In this document: positions 9,386 to 19,088 of the stretch, one piece after another
Numbering within the stretch: the stretch's first letter is position 1
Layout: each line of letters begins with the position of its first letter
Assembly (NCBI GenBank): GCA_009760855.2
Contig: WPIO01000123.1
Span: 744,001-808,000, forward strand
Direction: 5' to 3'
Origin: Cristatella mucedo
Taxonomy: Eukaryota; Bryozoa; Phylactolaemata; Cristatellidae
DNA length: 64,000 bases
The notes under the pieces: generated by a model
What the model saw: the letters and a program-made list of their open reading frames with translations, nothing else
Told to the model about the DNA's origin: nothing
Databases searched by the model: none
Program-made: the position numbers and the translations under genes

Positions 9386-9747
9386 CAGATATAGAAATAA
9401 ATAATTATATAAAAGAATTCGATATAAAAAACTTTTGAGTTGTCTTTGCAAGAGATGAACTGACAAAGCCTTTAGAGAATGAATGTCTTTTTTGTAATAC
9501 TGGAAAGCCAGACCTTGCAAAATATCACTGGGTCGCATTAAAGAAAGAAGGACCTAAGTGTTTTTACTTTGATTCTTTTGGAGCACCACCAATTTCGGAG
9601 GTGATAAGTTACTTCGATGATATACCATCTTTTCAATCATTTCAATTACTAAAGTTCAATCCGAAAGATTGTGGAAGAAGGTGTTTAATCTTCTTAAAAC
9701 TAATGGAAGTGACTGATTTTAGAACAACTATAGAATTATTGATTTGA
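9385..9747 (+). pseudogene. Adenain-type cysteine protease, one in-frame stop, no ATG seen
   Basis: The frame encodes the signature of adenovirus-type maturation proteases in order: a FARDEL segment, the catalytic His in YHWVALK (near 9527), the acidic residue in YFDSFGAPP and the nucleophile region DCGRRCLIFLK before the C terminus. A TGA at 9436-9438 interrupts near the N terminus, and no in-frame ATG is visible upstream before a stop. These enzymes cleave virion precursors. A second copy, cut by the window edge, lies at 63779-64000 and shares most residues around the active Cys. Length (about 120 codons) is short compared with adenain, so the N terminus may be missing. Confidence 0.75.
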
Positions 9748-9776
9748 TTTAAACAAATTATTTACCCTTTATAGAA

Positions 9777-10217
9777 ATGGAAATCCAAAATAAGAAATTT
9801 GTAGTTCTTGAAAACGCTTCAGTCATAACTCCAAAAGGAAAACCGGCTCAAGTTCACATTGAAGAGAGGACTTCAAAAGATTCTAAGCAATATTACAACA
9901 TGTGGTTATGCATCACTGAAGACATAATGCCATCTATTAAAGACATTGCAGAAAGGTCTAGTAAGAAACTTGATTTCAAGGGATATGACTTGAGTAAAAG
10001 GTCTACAATTGGAGTTATAATTATTTTTGGTATCAAGCCAAGTATATTCTTTGATCAAAAAAATAAACAGTTGAAGTTCAGTTCTATTGCTGATGTAGTT
10101 CATAAATTTGGAAGTGACTTTTCTATTGCTGGAATTCTCGATGATAGTAACGTTACTAAAGACTCTTACAACTCTGAAGAAAGACTTAATATTAGATTGA
10201 AGCTTGATCAAGTTTAA
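9777..10217 (+). CDS. Conserved hypothetical protein next to the protease
   Basis: This 146-residue ORF is rich in beta-forming residues and Lys, with no recognised family. A nucleic-acid-binding fold is possible but unproven. TATAGA ends one base before the ATG. After its TAA (10215-10217) the same frame runs 15 more codons to a TAG at 10263-10265. The homologue at 63282-63777 reads through at the matching point, so this TAA is probably a late nonsense mutation removing a short tail. In both copies it follows the protease gene directly. Confidence 0.6.
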   Translation: MEIQNKKFVVLENASVITPKGKPAQVHIEERTSKDSKQYYNMWLCITEDIMPSIKDIAERSSKKLDFKGYDLSKRSTIGVIIIFGIKPSIFFDQKNKQLKFSSIADVVHKFGSDFSIAGILDDSNVTKDSYNSEERLNIRLKLDQV

Positions 10218-10335
10218 GTCTATGACTCTGTAAAAAGAGGAGAACTAAATCCTGCTGATTATTAGATTATTAAAAAAAATAAAAAAAAATAGTTAGGTTA
10301 ATTAATTTTTTTTAATATCACTGTATTCTAACTTT

Positions 10336-13039
10336 TTAAACTAAACTTATCTCAATACCATCTAAAGGACTAGGTGTTTTAAATCCTGCGTAAGATAGAA
10401 CAGGATAACTAAGATCGAATGTTATAACTTTTTTATTACTTTCTTCAATGATAGCAAGATTTTTTGTAGAATTATTAAACGTTAACATGTAATCATCTTC
10501 AACACCTGAATAAGGTGTATTTAGTAAATTTGAAGGAAGAAAGTTGGCTGAGCAGAACCTATGATAGCAGTTAGTAATTATATTATCGTATTCTTCAGAT
10601 AACTTTTCCACCGTTATAGATACTGCTGACGTAATAGTTCTATAACTTATTCTAGTCATGTTATAGTTTTTTAGAACAAATGAATTATTTTCAGCTGTTC
10701 TTCCATAAACATTATAATAGGTATTATCATTGACAATATTAGTATTATCATTATTTATTCTATTGATATCTGTTATTTTAATTTTTCTATTCGTGTATAG
10801 AGGTTTTTTAAGTTAATGTCAGATAGTTTTGCTAGTGTTATGTCAGTGGTGTTGTTAGATAAATTAGTAATACTTTTAGCTCATATTATTCCTTCAAGAA
10901 TCAATGACTCGTGGTTAAAAAGTCTACTTATTCTAAGAAATGATGTATGAGCTCTTTCTTTTGTGTATGAACAGTCAGTTGTGTTATTACCAATTAATCT
11001 ATCTACTTCTAGATTTCCCTGTATTACTTGACCACCTTCTGTTCCAACCTTCGTATCAGCATACTGTTTTGTAGATAAATCTTTTTCATTAACAGAATAA
11101 CTTATGTTTACATATTTCTTTGACCTAGCAGATTAGTCTCCTCTTACAATATCATCAGAGTCTTTTCTAATATAATTATTATCAGCAAACGTTTTATTAG
11201 TACCTCTAATTCACTAATAGTAGAACCAACATTTGCTATTCTATTTTTGCCAAGATTTAGAGTTCCATTCATTTCTAATAATCTTTTGCTAAGCATTTTA
11301 CGTTGTCGCTATATGAACAAAGATGTTTAATTGCTTTATCAAATAAGTTTGAACCAGATATAAAAGTTGACGATTGAACAAGTTTTTTATTTGCATTAAG
11401 TACATACCCACCGTATAACTGGTCTTGTAATGGTACTAATGTTTCTGGAAGGAGTTGTAGTATACCTTTTTTCCAGTTGTATATTCATACAATGTTGTAA
11501 CAACAAGTAAACCTCTAAGGATAGTGGTATCACTTAAAGTTGAGATCCATCGACCATTAATTGTTTTTCCATATAAATATTATGTTAAAGACCCATCTAC
11601 GGTTGCTCTAAAACGTATTACAGTAATATTTCCATCTGATACTTTATTTAGATATTTAAAGTTTACACCATCATTAGGATTAACAGGTTCGTTTTCAAAG
11701 AGATAGAGTATCCATTCATAATCTAAATTTCCGTTGAGAGTTCCACCTGTTAGTTTAAGGAAGTTAGAGTCCATATGCGATTTATTTGGAATGTCATTTT
11801 CAGAAGTAGGAGGTCCTACAACAGATACATTTCCATTTACAATTAGTGTTCCATTAATACTTCCACCAGCCTTAGATAATTTACTGTTTGCATAGTCTTT
11901 AGTTGCAGCATCACTAGGGATTACAGGATTTGACATTTCTATCAACTTATAATTTTTCATATCGATATTTCCATCAGCCGTAGTTCCTCTTGATACTTTC
12001 GTAACGAAATTGGTATCTATATACTTTCTATTTACCGCATCTCCAATATCAACAGGATCACCTAAATCCTTTATTAAATTTCCATTCATACTTAAGCTAC
12101 CTGTAAGCACATCACCGCTTTTTTAATGTGATTTGTTATACCAATTCCTCTTCTTTTAGGTCTAAACATTTCTATTAAATAGTAAACAAGAAAATCAATG
12201 TAAGTTATTCCACTTGCAACAGTAAATTTATCTATAGCATGCCTACACGTTCCATCTGTGTTAACTATTAAAACTAGAGTACCACTAACTCTATAAGTAT
12301 TATCAGTAGATAACTCTACGTAAGACTTTGTTTTTTCGGTTGCAAACATAACACCATTCACCATTTTAAAGTTGGGTAATACATCGGAAAGTAATGTTTT
12401 AAGATTAATCATGTACGCAACAACATCTCCAGTGGTTGCTACAATAGGCTTATTACCTGGTGTGAGTTGTTGCAGTTGAAATTTGTTTCCTGTGCTACCG
12501 TTAGCAGTAATACTTAAACCAAGCATGTCAAGATAAAATACATTTGGACAAGTACCAGAGCCTGCTCCAAAAAACCTAAACGATATTTGTTTATTATTAT
12601 CTATATATTGTTTTGTTACAGTGTCTGAGTCTTTTACATTGATAATATTCTTTTTTCCCATATTCATACTTGCAGTTGCTTTACCTTGAAACACTTGTGT
12701 CATATTTTTTAAGAGTCAATAGTTAATCACTTTATAAGGTCTTGAATCACTGTATATAGTTCCATCAGCAGAGTTTCCTGATATACCAAAAACATTCTTA
12801 CAATTCAACTGTGATGTCATCTTTCCATTAGTCTTTGAAAGGAACCCTGACATACTTGAAACGGTTGCTAATTCGCCTATAACATTTGTAGCAACACTTC
12901 CTCCACAGTTTGAACTAAATCCATAGCTCAAATGTATTGCATCACCAGCATTAATAGGGTATGCTGAGTCTGTTACTCTATTTCCGTTAGCGTTAAGATC
13001 ACTGTAAATAGAACCAATAATCTTTCTAACTGTTTCCAT
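10336..13039 (-). pseudogene. Second fibre locus, decayed
   Basis: Four open pieces on the minus strand (12716-13039, 12092-12703, 11580-12110 and 10336-10659) plus broken sequence at 10660-11580 carry the same fibre repeats as 520-1380: SDLNANGNRVTDSAYPINAGDA, MNGNLIKDLGDPVDIGDAVN and similar units. The right copy at 56591-59588 keeps the first two pieces in one frame across the point where this copy has TGA (12716-12718), so the pieces are parts of one or two large fibre genes. Further stops and frame changes follow near 11140, 11210 and 10890. The inferred role is a virion surface fibre or host-attachment protein. Confidence 0.6.
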
Positions 13040-13052
13040 TCACTTATAATAT
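13040..13052. promoter_or_regulatory. 13-bp divergent promoter between fibre and membrane genes
   Basis: Only TCACTTATAATAT separates the minus-strand ATG (13039-13037) from the plus-strand ATG (13053-13055). The right copy has 12 bp with the same ACTTATAATAT core. The TATAAT-like core must serve both directions or lie inside transcribed sequence, so 5' leaders would be extremely short. Confidence 0.55.
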
Positions 13053-14148
13053 ATGAAGAATAAAAAAGGAAAAGGTGTTGATAGCATAAAAGAAGGAGTA
13101 GATACAACTATGGAAGTGGTTTCAGGTATTACAACAGCAACAGAAATAGAATATAAAGCAAATATAAAAATAGTACCTAAAGTTGCTATGAAGCTGTCCT
13201 TACAGGCCTCAAACAAGATCGCAAAGATCGTTCCAAAAGTATTACAATCTTTCAATGTCATTGGAACAGCTACAAAGGCTCTAGGAGGATTTCTATCAGG
13301 AGTAACAGGAATTGTAGATCTTGGTTTGTTTATAAAAGAAATTTTTGATGATATATCTTCTGGAAAGTATGGACAAGTCTAAACAATGTCAGATAAAAAA
13401 GAAGGACTCTCAAAGATGGTTGCAAGTTTAGAAGTTGGTTTCTACATTAATGAGATATTATTAGAAGCTGAAAAAGCAAATAGCGATTGGTATTTAGATC
13501 CTAGTAAGTTTTTATCTGAAACATTTGGAGATGAAGTTTCATGGGATGCAATTCAACTTGATCCAATAGCTTGGAAGAAGAACTTTCTTGAAATAAGAGG
13601 AGGCTTTTTACCTGCTATTCCAGTTATCATCGCTAGCATAGCAAGTGTAATAGGAACTGTTGGTTTAGCAGTTTCAATAACTGTAGCAGTTGCAGGATTG
13701 ATAAAACAAATAGTAGATGAAACAATGTATACTGCTAGAGCACCTAAAATGAAGACTCATGAAGAGAGAATGAGTGCTTTATCACTTCAAAGAGAAAGAT
13801 TAAATAATGCTATTGTAGACTTGAAAAACATGATAGAACTACTTGAAAAAGGGGTTGATATAGATCTAAGTGATAAAGTACAGAATTCAGAAGTCAAAAA
13901 CAGATTAACTTATCTTTATAAGGGAAGAGAGCTTGTAGAGAAAGGAGGTGTTCATTAGAGTGAAGATTTAAAAAAGAGACATAAAACAAGTAGAAGCTTC
14001 TACTGTTGGTGGTCGTAAAACATGTGACTATAAAGCTGAGAGTGCAATGCTCTTGAGTAATCTTTTTGCACAAGGATAGAGTCAAGAAGAAATATATAAA
14101 GAAAGGATTAAACTTAGAGATGATCTGATACGAAGATGTAAAACCTAA
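13053..14148 (+). pseudogene. Membrane-segment protein of unknown function, broken
   Basis: ORFs 13053-13382 and 13386-13958 are two parts of one gene, since the right copy (59601-61824) reads continuously across the first join. It begins with a Lys-rich tail and has a helical middle. A strongly hydrophobic stretch of about 35 residues (IPVIIASIASVIGTVGLAVS and following) near residues 80-115 of the second part suggests one or two membrane helices. A charged coiled-coil-like region comes next. Stops at 13380-13382 and 13956-13958, a frame change near 13975 and another stop near 14078 precede the end at 14148. A virion membrane or penetration role is possible; no family is recognised. Confidence 0.5.
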
Positions 14149-14701
14149 TAGTCAGTGTGACGAACTATTTTGTTATCTTCTGTTAAACTATATGTAAAAT
14201 TAGGTTTCGCAAATTGGAGATGTAAACGTATAGCTTCCATATCCCTAGTAACAGCTGCTTCCTCTATATCGTCAAATAAACCAATATAATAAGAAACTTT
14301 ATTTACTTCTACTCGTGACATCCACTTTTTTGAACATTTATGCCAACTCACACTAATAAAGCCAGAACTATTATTTTTTAGTTTTCTTTTATTTCTTTTA
14401 TTTTCGCCACAAGTCGCTTCACGTAAATTATTAAAGGAATTATTGTGTCTATCATTATCAATGTGATCAATCCGATTCAAAAGGAATTTACCAGTTACAA
14501 TCAGCCACGCTAATCTATGAGCATAGTATGATTTTCCATCAATTTTATTTGTCTATAACCACCAACTGTTATCACTCCAGCTTCTTCTCCTCTAGAAATA
14601 CGCCCACGAATTTCATTCCACACAAACTAACCTGTAAAAGCATTTTAAGATAATAATTCATTGACACGTTCTCTCAAAGAAGTGATTTCATCTTGATCCA
14701 T
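14145..14701 (-). pseudogene. HNH endonuclease with AP2-type DNA-binding domain, N terminus broken
   Basis: The intact part (14145-14480) has the HNH core IDHIDNDRHNNSFNNLR followed by EN-RN. It then carries an AP2-like domain with SGFISVSWHKCSKKW and YYIGLFDDIEEAAVTRD, the architecture of many phage and giant-virus homing endonucleases. The N-terminal part up to the ATG at 14701 has stops near 14645 and 14625 and a frame change near 14540. Its 3' end overlaps the convergent membrane gene by four bases. The right copy has the same gene at the same place and orientation, so insertion predates divergence of the copies. The inferred function is homing or self-spreading. Confidence 0.7.
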
Positions 14702-14748
14702 TTATACATAGTTTTCTAAATGTTTAATATAATTTTAGTTTATATAGA

Positions 14749-15513
14749 CTGTATAAAGAAGTCAAACTTAATCTATCTGATCACCAAATTGATCTTATTC
14801 ATAAATCTAAGGAACCAATTTCTATAAGATTAAAACACGCTGATTTAAACGGTACTAAGTCTATTTTTGTAACTGATACTCAAAAAAGAAGAATAGAAAA
14901 GTATAAGGCTAAAGGAGTAGGAATGCAGTTGAATTTGAGTCTTAAACAGCTAAAAGCAAAGTGAAAACAAGGCTCAGGTATTGTAGATATAATAAATAAG
15001 ATATCTGGAGGAAAAGAATTTCACTTAAAGTTGCCACCAGGAGTAAAATCAGAATTTGTTCCAGACGGAAGTTTTAATAATACTAATAGATGTAGTTATG
15101 CAGGTCCGGGAACTAAATTCGCTCAAAGAATGGAACAAGGCTACCAAGGCATTAATGATCTTGATAATCGTGCACTTATCCATGATCATACATATACAGA
15201 GACTGGTGGAATGCCAGAACCAAGAAGAACAGAAATACGGAATCTGTCAGACTTTGTTCTTGCTGAAAGTGCTGCCCGTATTGCTCTTGATCCTAGGCAG
15301 CCCGCTTATGTTAGGGAAGATGCTAAAACAGTGGCAGCTATCATGGCAGCAAAGGCAAAATTGGGTTTAGGTATTGGAGGAATGTTAGACGATTCATTTG
15401 CAACTGATTTCTTTAAAGATAAAGTAAACAATCCATCAAGTTTGAATAAGATAAAAAAGTATGCCAGAGGCATTGTTGATAGAATGCTATACATTAGCAG
15501 AAAAAAGATATAA
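14749..15513 (+). pseudogene. PLA2-domain virion protein, start codon lost and one stop
   Basis: The C-terminal open part (from 15031) has the phospholipase A2-like signature of parvovirus VP1 and Polinton/adintovirus proteins: CSYAGPGT (calcium-loop type) and LIHDHTY (catalytic His-Asp). The upstream frame carries LSDHQIDLIHKSKEPISIRL and a second L-rich segment ending in GSG, a pattern typical of these virion proteins. The position matching the right copy's ATG is CTG (14749-14751), and a TGA occurs near 14961. TATATAGA at 14741-14748 is preserved. The presumed role is membrane breach during entry. Both PLA2 motifs are intact, so decay struck the N-terminal side. Confidence 0.7.
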
Positions 15514-15552
15514 AAATAATAGGACAAAATTTTTAGTGTTGGAGGAAAACCA

Positions 15553-15672
15553 TGCTTTTAGGACAGTTTCCTTTTTAGGACAATTTCCTTTTTTGGACAT
15601 GGAATGTGAACGTAGTGAACATGAGGTGTCTTAAAAGGGGAATTGTCCTAAAAAGGGAATTGTCCTAAAAGG
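15553..15672. repeat. 120-bp inverted repeat at the element-host boundary
   Basis: Left arm (about 15553-15593) and right arm (about 15632-15672) are near-perfect reverse complements. Each holds two direct units of the form TTTTAGGACAATTTCC, with a short unpaired centre. It lies where gene-dense viral sequence stops and host sequence starts. It could be a terminal hairpin of the element or a small inverted-repeat transposon inserted beside it; no target duplication is obvious. Confidence 0.5.
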
Positions 15673-15845
15673 GTACTTTTCTTACAACACGGCTAACTGA
15701 GTAGCCGGCAGAACACAACTGTGCAGTCTAAGTTGCACTTAGCTGTCCGTCGCCATAGGTTCGCCTCTCGTGCTCTCGAAGCGTAGTCCCGCATCGACTA
15801 CTGAAGCTGCAGCCCTGAGTTCTGTCAGTCCTGTCATTTATACTC

Positions 15846-15874
15846 CCTCTCTCTCTCTCTCTCTCTCTCTCTTT
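15846..15874. repeat. (CT)n microsatellite
   Basis: A run of about 14 CT units directly abuts the 5'-truncated end of the LINE fragment that follows. Confidence 0.9.
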
Positions 15875-16330
15875 CGCTTTTCAGAATCCACCCGCTTTTC
15901 GGAATCCAACAGTCTAGAAATACCTCGTACAAACCTTAAATCCTTTGGAGACCATGCATTTAGTTCATATGCTCCCAAAACCTAGCACACCCTCCCGACC
16001 TGCTTCAGAACATTCCCTGACCTGACCACATTTAAAAGGAACCTAAAAACACACCTATTTAGGACAGCATTTAGTGGGTCCGTGTGATTCGTCCTTCACG
16101 TGCTTATGCGTGCTGACACTGTGCATGCTGCCACTAACCAAATTTGCATGCTGTCCCTGTACATGTCATCCCTAACCATATTATTCATGTCGTTTGTTTT
16201 TCAAGCATGATTTTACTTATCATTCAATTGCATTTCACTTTACAGCAAATGTAAAGCGCCTAGAGAGAGATTAAGTTCTCTGAGGGCGCTTTATCAAGTG
16301 AATAATAATAATTATTATTATTATTATGAG
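15875..16330 (+). mobile_element. LINE family B, 3' end
   Basis: The sequence matches the C-terminal ORF2 coding region and 3' tail of the LINE at 33185-35515 (the shared TTTTCGGAATCCAACAGT segment onward). It ends in the family's hairpin tail with AAAGCGCCTAGAGAGAG and CTCTGAGGGCGCTTTATC, then ATT/ATA repeats. It is 5'-truncated and non-coding. Confidence 0.8.
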
Positions 16331-17854
16331 TCGATTAAGAAACTCGGCGACCGATCGACCGACCTCGATTAACCGGTGCCCCCCCCCTCCCGTCACTACT
16401 GCACAGGCCACTACTCGGCGGTCTCGGTCGGCAACGTTTCCGGTCCCAAGCTTGCTGTTCGGCTCTGTTTCAATGCCGCCCCTCAGCAGGGCTCATTTCT
16501 GAGTACGAATAGCGGGCGGAGCTAATTACAAGCTCGTCAGGGACGGGCATTGGAGCAGACGAAAGCTCTACACAGCAGACCGTTGGCGTTTGGGGGCGGG
16601 GCTCTCGCGAGCAGGGGACTGCAGTGCAACGATGATGAACTGGGATGCAGTGCGACGATGATGAAAGGGAGTGGGTAGTGTGCATAGAGGCAGACAAAAA
16701 CAGGCAGAGAGTTTGTCCCTGCAGGACTAGCGGATCGTACGACCCAACACTGAACCATCAAGATAAAATCCAGTTTAATTAGTCGTTACCACCCAATTCA
16801 AATGTCCCGAGTCTTGAATGTTGATTGCCCGCCTATCTTAGAGCACAGGCTTTTTATACGGCCTCGGCAATAAACTATCGCACAATCACGTACAATTTTT
16901 TTCCGCCGTAATTTGGCTAGTGTAGCTGGTGTAGCTGGCGCCGCCGTTTTCGTAGCAACGCGGTAGGGAAACTTCGGCATGCTAAATCGGAGAATTACGA
17001 TCGCCGAGATATTTACTGTGCATGTTTTTTCAAATATAATGGCTTAGAAGCGTTTACATGAAAATCCTTGGTTATGCATTGTGGTTATTTTGAGATTATA
17101 ACACTGTCGTTGGTTTATGGGCTGTTGTAATTTATGGCAGCCATATTTAAGTAACGGGCTGCAACGGCCCGGGGAGTAACGTCGAGGACTCTGGGTAGAG
17201 CAGTAGCGTACAGACCCACTGCTGCGTCCTAGTGAATAAACGTCTTTGAGCCCGCTTCGGTGTTCCGAGTGGTGTCTGGTACTTGGTGTACGGTATTTCA
17301 TTCTTTGAGCGCTCCCAGGACGGCCGGCAGCCATTCACATCCAAACTCGGACATCAATAAATGCGAAAAGATCAAGCCAGTTACGATAAGTTAGCTAATT
17401 CAACAACCTCAATTATATTGCGCAATGGAAACCCTTAAATTAGATCAGCGGCGTGCCGCTTGCAGGAATAAATAAAGAATTGCTCACTGCAGGACTTGAA
17501 CCCGTGACCTGGGTCGTGAAGAAAGAGCAGCTCAACCCTGGGCTAATACTAGCAGCCGGTAGTCAAGGAAGTGACGTGACAAATGAAACGAATGCGGAGA
17601 CAAACTCGAAGGAGTAGAGAGAAGTAGATCGTAGGGCGATGAAGTAGGTTGCAGTACTAAGAAACCTACGGCAGTGAGAGGCGGCAGTCCTTTAGACGGC
17701 GTTCAGTCTATCGCCTCGGACGCATTTGGAAAAGTACACTTGCCATCGATATCGACGCGCTCGTCGCGATTCGCTTGGGAGCACATTACAAGATGTTGAT
17801 GGAGTGCCATAGTATCTGCCCAAAAATAGTTAGTTCTCTGTGAACAAATAAATC
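16331..17854. other. Host intergenic DNA with possible LTR and SINE fragments
   Basis: No gene is recognised. The part at about 17040-17345 has an LTR-like order on the plus strand: AATAAA near 17235, then TTTGAGCGCTCCCAGGAC near 17304, resembling an LTR end followed by a primer-binding site. This is weak evidence for a solo LTR. At about 17440-17570 (minus strand) there is a tRNA-like B box (reverse of CTTGAACCCGTGACC), suggesting a SINE fragment. The remainder has a GC-rich stretch at 16370-16740 without a supportable ORF. Confidence 0.3.
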
Positions 17855-18022
17855 CTAGCTGATTCAATAGCCTCTTTTTGTATAGCTACAGAAGAGCCTT
17901 TACGGCTATCACCACCGCTTGCAGTGGCGATAAAGAATTGTCCACCTCAGGAATCGTACCCACGACTTCGGGAGCGAGGTCATGAAAGCAACCGCTTTAC
18001 CTAGTGTGCCATCACGGCTCAC
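17855..18022 (-). mobile_element. tRNA-derived SINE, family S
   Basis: This is the reverse complement of the SINE at 61192-61369. It begins (minus sense) with GTGAGCCGTGATGGCACACT, has a degenerate B box and the shared body with the GCCACTGCAAGCGGTGGTGA palindrome, and ends in the TATACAAAAAGAGG region. It is one of four copies in the window. Confidence 0.75.
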
Positions 18023-18119
18023 CATACTTTGCAAATTTATGGATATCGTTATTACTGCAACCACAACCATTCATTTAAGTAATTTTATAAGATGCAGCTG
18101 CTCTGCTCCTGCCTATGAA

Positions 18120-18205
18120 GCTACGAGCTCAACTGTTAGAGTGCCTAGAGAAACATTCAGTCTCTGAAGGCGCTATGCAACTGTATTATCATTATTGAAA
18201 ATAAG
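18120..18205 (+). mobile_element. LINE-B-type 3' tail fragment
   Basis: The stretch AGTGCCTAGAGAAACATTCAGTC with GAAGGCGCTATGC and an ATTATCATTATT end is a diverged copy of the family B 3' hairpin tail. It may be the tail of a SINE that borrows it. Sequence from 18206 to 18536 shows nothing recognisable. Confidence 0.45.
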
Positions 18206-18536
18206 GAAAAATTACTGTTCGAAAATAAGGGAAATAAAGATGTGTGGACTGAACGGATTCTTCGGAAATCAGCAGAAGCCAGAGGAGACGATTTATTCGG
18301 TAAAACTACGCCGAATCGAGAGCGATGTATAATGAGGGTGCTAGACACAAGAGCCTAGCTAGTAGGGCCCTCCCAGTGCCGATAAAAATTGAAACCGATC
18401 CAAAGCAAGGCTAAATCAAAGCGAGGCAACACGCAGGAGCTAGAGCTCGCGGCTAATTGAACGTCCAATTAGCTACGGCCGATCTAGGCATCTGTTGATG
18501 TCATCAACAACACTAGCCGGACATGAGCTGCAGCAG

Positions 18537-18695
18537 TAATGTAATGTAATGTACCTCCGTCCGTAACTCCACAAAGTCATAAAGACTATGTGGGTGTTAC
18601 GTAGGAGAGTTTTGTATAGCGCACTCACAGCCTGAGCGGCTTTCGGTACGCATTCAGCGGTCCACGTTCAGCTCGTCGGCCGACGCATCGGTTGC
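18537..18695 (-). mobile_element. LINE family A, 3' end
   Basis: The antisense 3' terminus begins with the (TTACA)n-type tail read as AATGTAATGTAATGTA, then ACTCCACAAAGTCATAAAGAC, GGGTGTTACGTAGGAG and CGGCTTTCGGTACGCATTC, all shared with the longer copy at 41525-44960. Confidence 0.8.
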
Positions 18696-18701
18696 AATCC
18701 G

Positions 18702-19088
18702 TCAAATGCGGACGGCTGGGAAGAGAATGAACATAGTGGTAATGTTGTCCTTGGAGCCCGCCAACAGCATTGCCGGGCACAGTCTTTCTGTCATATCTTT
18801 AGCGAGCGCTTTGTGATCGTATTCTACCGGGTAGCGAACCGGATCCGCAGCCTCAGCACGGTGGCCGTCGGCCGAGTGCTTCTCCTGCTTCGTCGTCGTC
18901 GCGGGCGGTGGCGGCTGGTCGTACGCTGCCGCCGACAGCGTTTTGCTGGCAGCTGAATTGTCCCGCAGAGCCGAGTCATTCTCAGGCGACAAAGACAGCT
19001 GCCATGTAACGCCGACGCCGCCACCATCGCTCGCGATGCCGTCGGGCATCGAAACCTGCTGCTGGCTCGGAGCTTGCTTGGCGGCCAT
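18702..19088 (-). CDS. Possible host exon with a PP2C-like C-terminal motif
   Basis: This 128-residue ORF lies in locally GC-rich sequence. Its N-terminal two thirds are low-complexity (Ser, Ala, Gln, Pro). Near the end, KDMTERLCPAMLLAGSKDNI followed by Thr-Thr and a hydrophobic strand resembles the final helix and GSKDNIT strand of PP2C-type Ser/Thr phosphatases. The catalytic metal-binding motifs of that family are absent, so at most it is a terminal exon or a pseudogene fragment. No splice structure can be proven. It is the only ORF in the host part with a motif worth naming, and it may be chance. Confidence 0.3.
   Translation of the reverse strand: MAAKQAPSQQQVSMPDGIASDGGGVGVTWQLSLSPENDSALRDNSAASKTLSAAAYDQPPPPATTTKQEKHSADGHRAEAADPVRYPVEYDHKALAKDMTERLCPAMLLAGSKDNITTMFILFPAVRI

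Larger units (their letters stand above)
1..15530. mobile_element. Left copy of a decayed Polinton/adintovirus-like element
   Basis: The segment is visibly AT-rich and densely packed with genes on both strands, unlike the repeat-rich DNA after 15.67 kb. It carries the gene set typical of Polinton/adintovirus-type elements: major capsid, penton-like proteins, A32-type ATPase, adenain-type protease and a PLA2-domain virion protein. It also has fibre, YqaJ-like nuclease and HNH genes. No integrase or DNA polymerase is visible here; they may lie beyond position 1 or be lost. Many genes carry in-frame stops or frameshifts, so I read it as an inactive relic. The left end is outside the window. The right end is placed just after the PLA2 gene, where gene-dense AT-rich sequence stops. 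Confidence 0.85.

Noticed and set aside
9436-12718. Reassigned UGA codon in the viral element
   Set aside because: Several genes have in-frame TGA, but the matching codons in the other copy specify different amino acids at different sites (Gly, Arg and Trp), and TAA and TAG interruptions and frameshifts are also common. Random decay explains this better.
17040-17345. Confident LTR call
   Set aside because: Only an AATAAA and a primer-site-like string support it; no second LTR, TG..CA ends or target duplication could be found.
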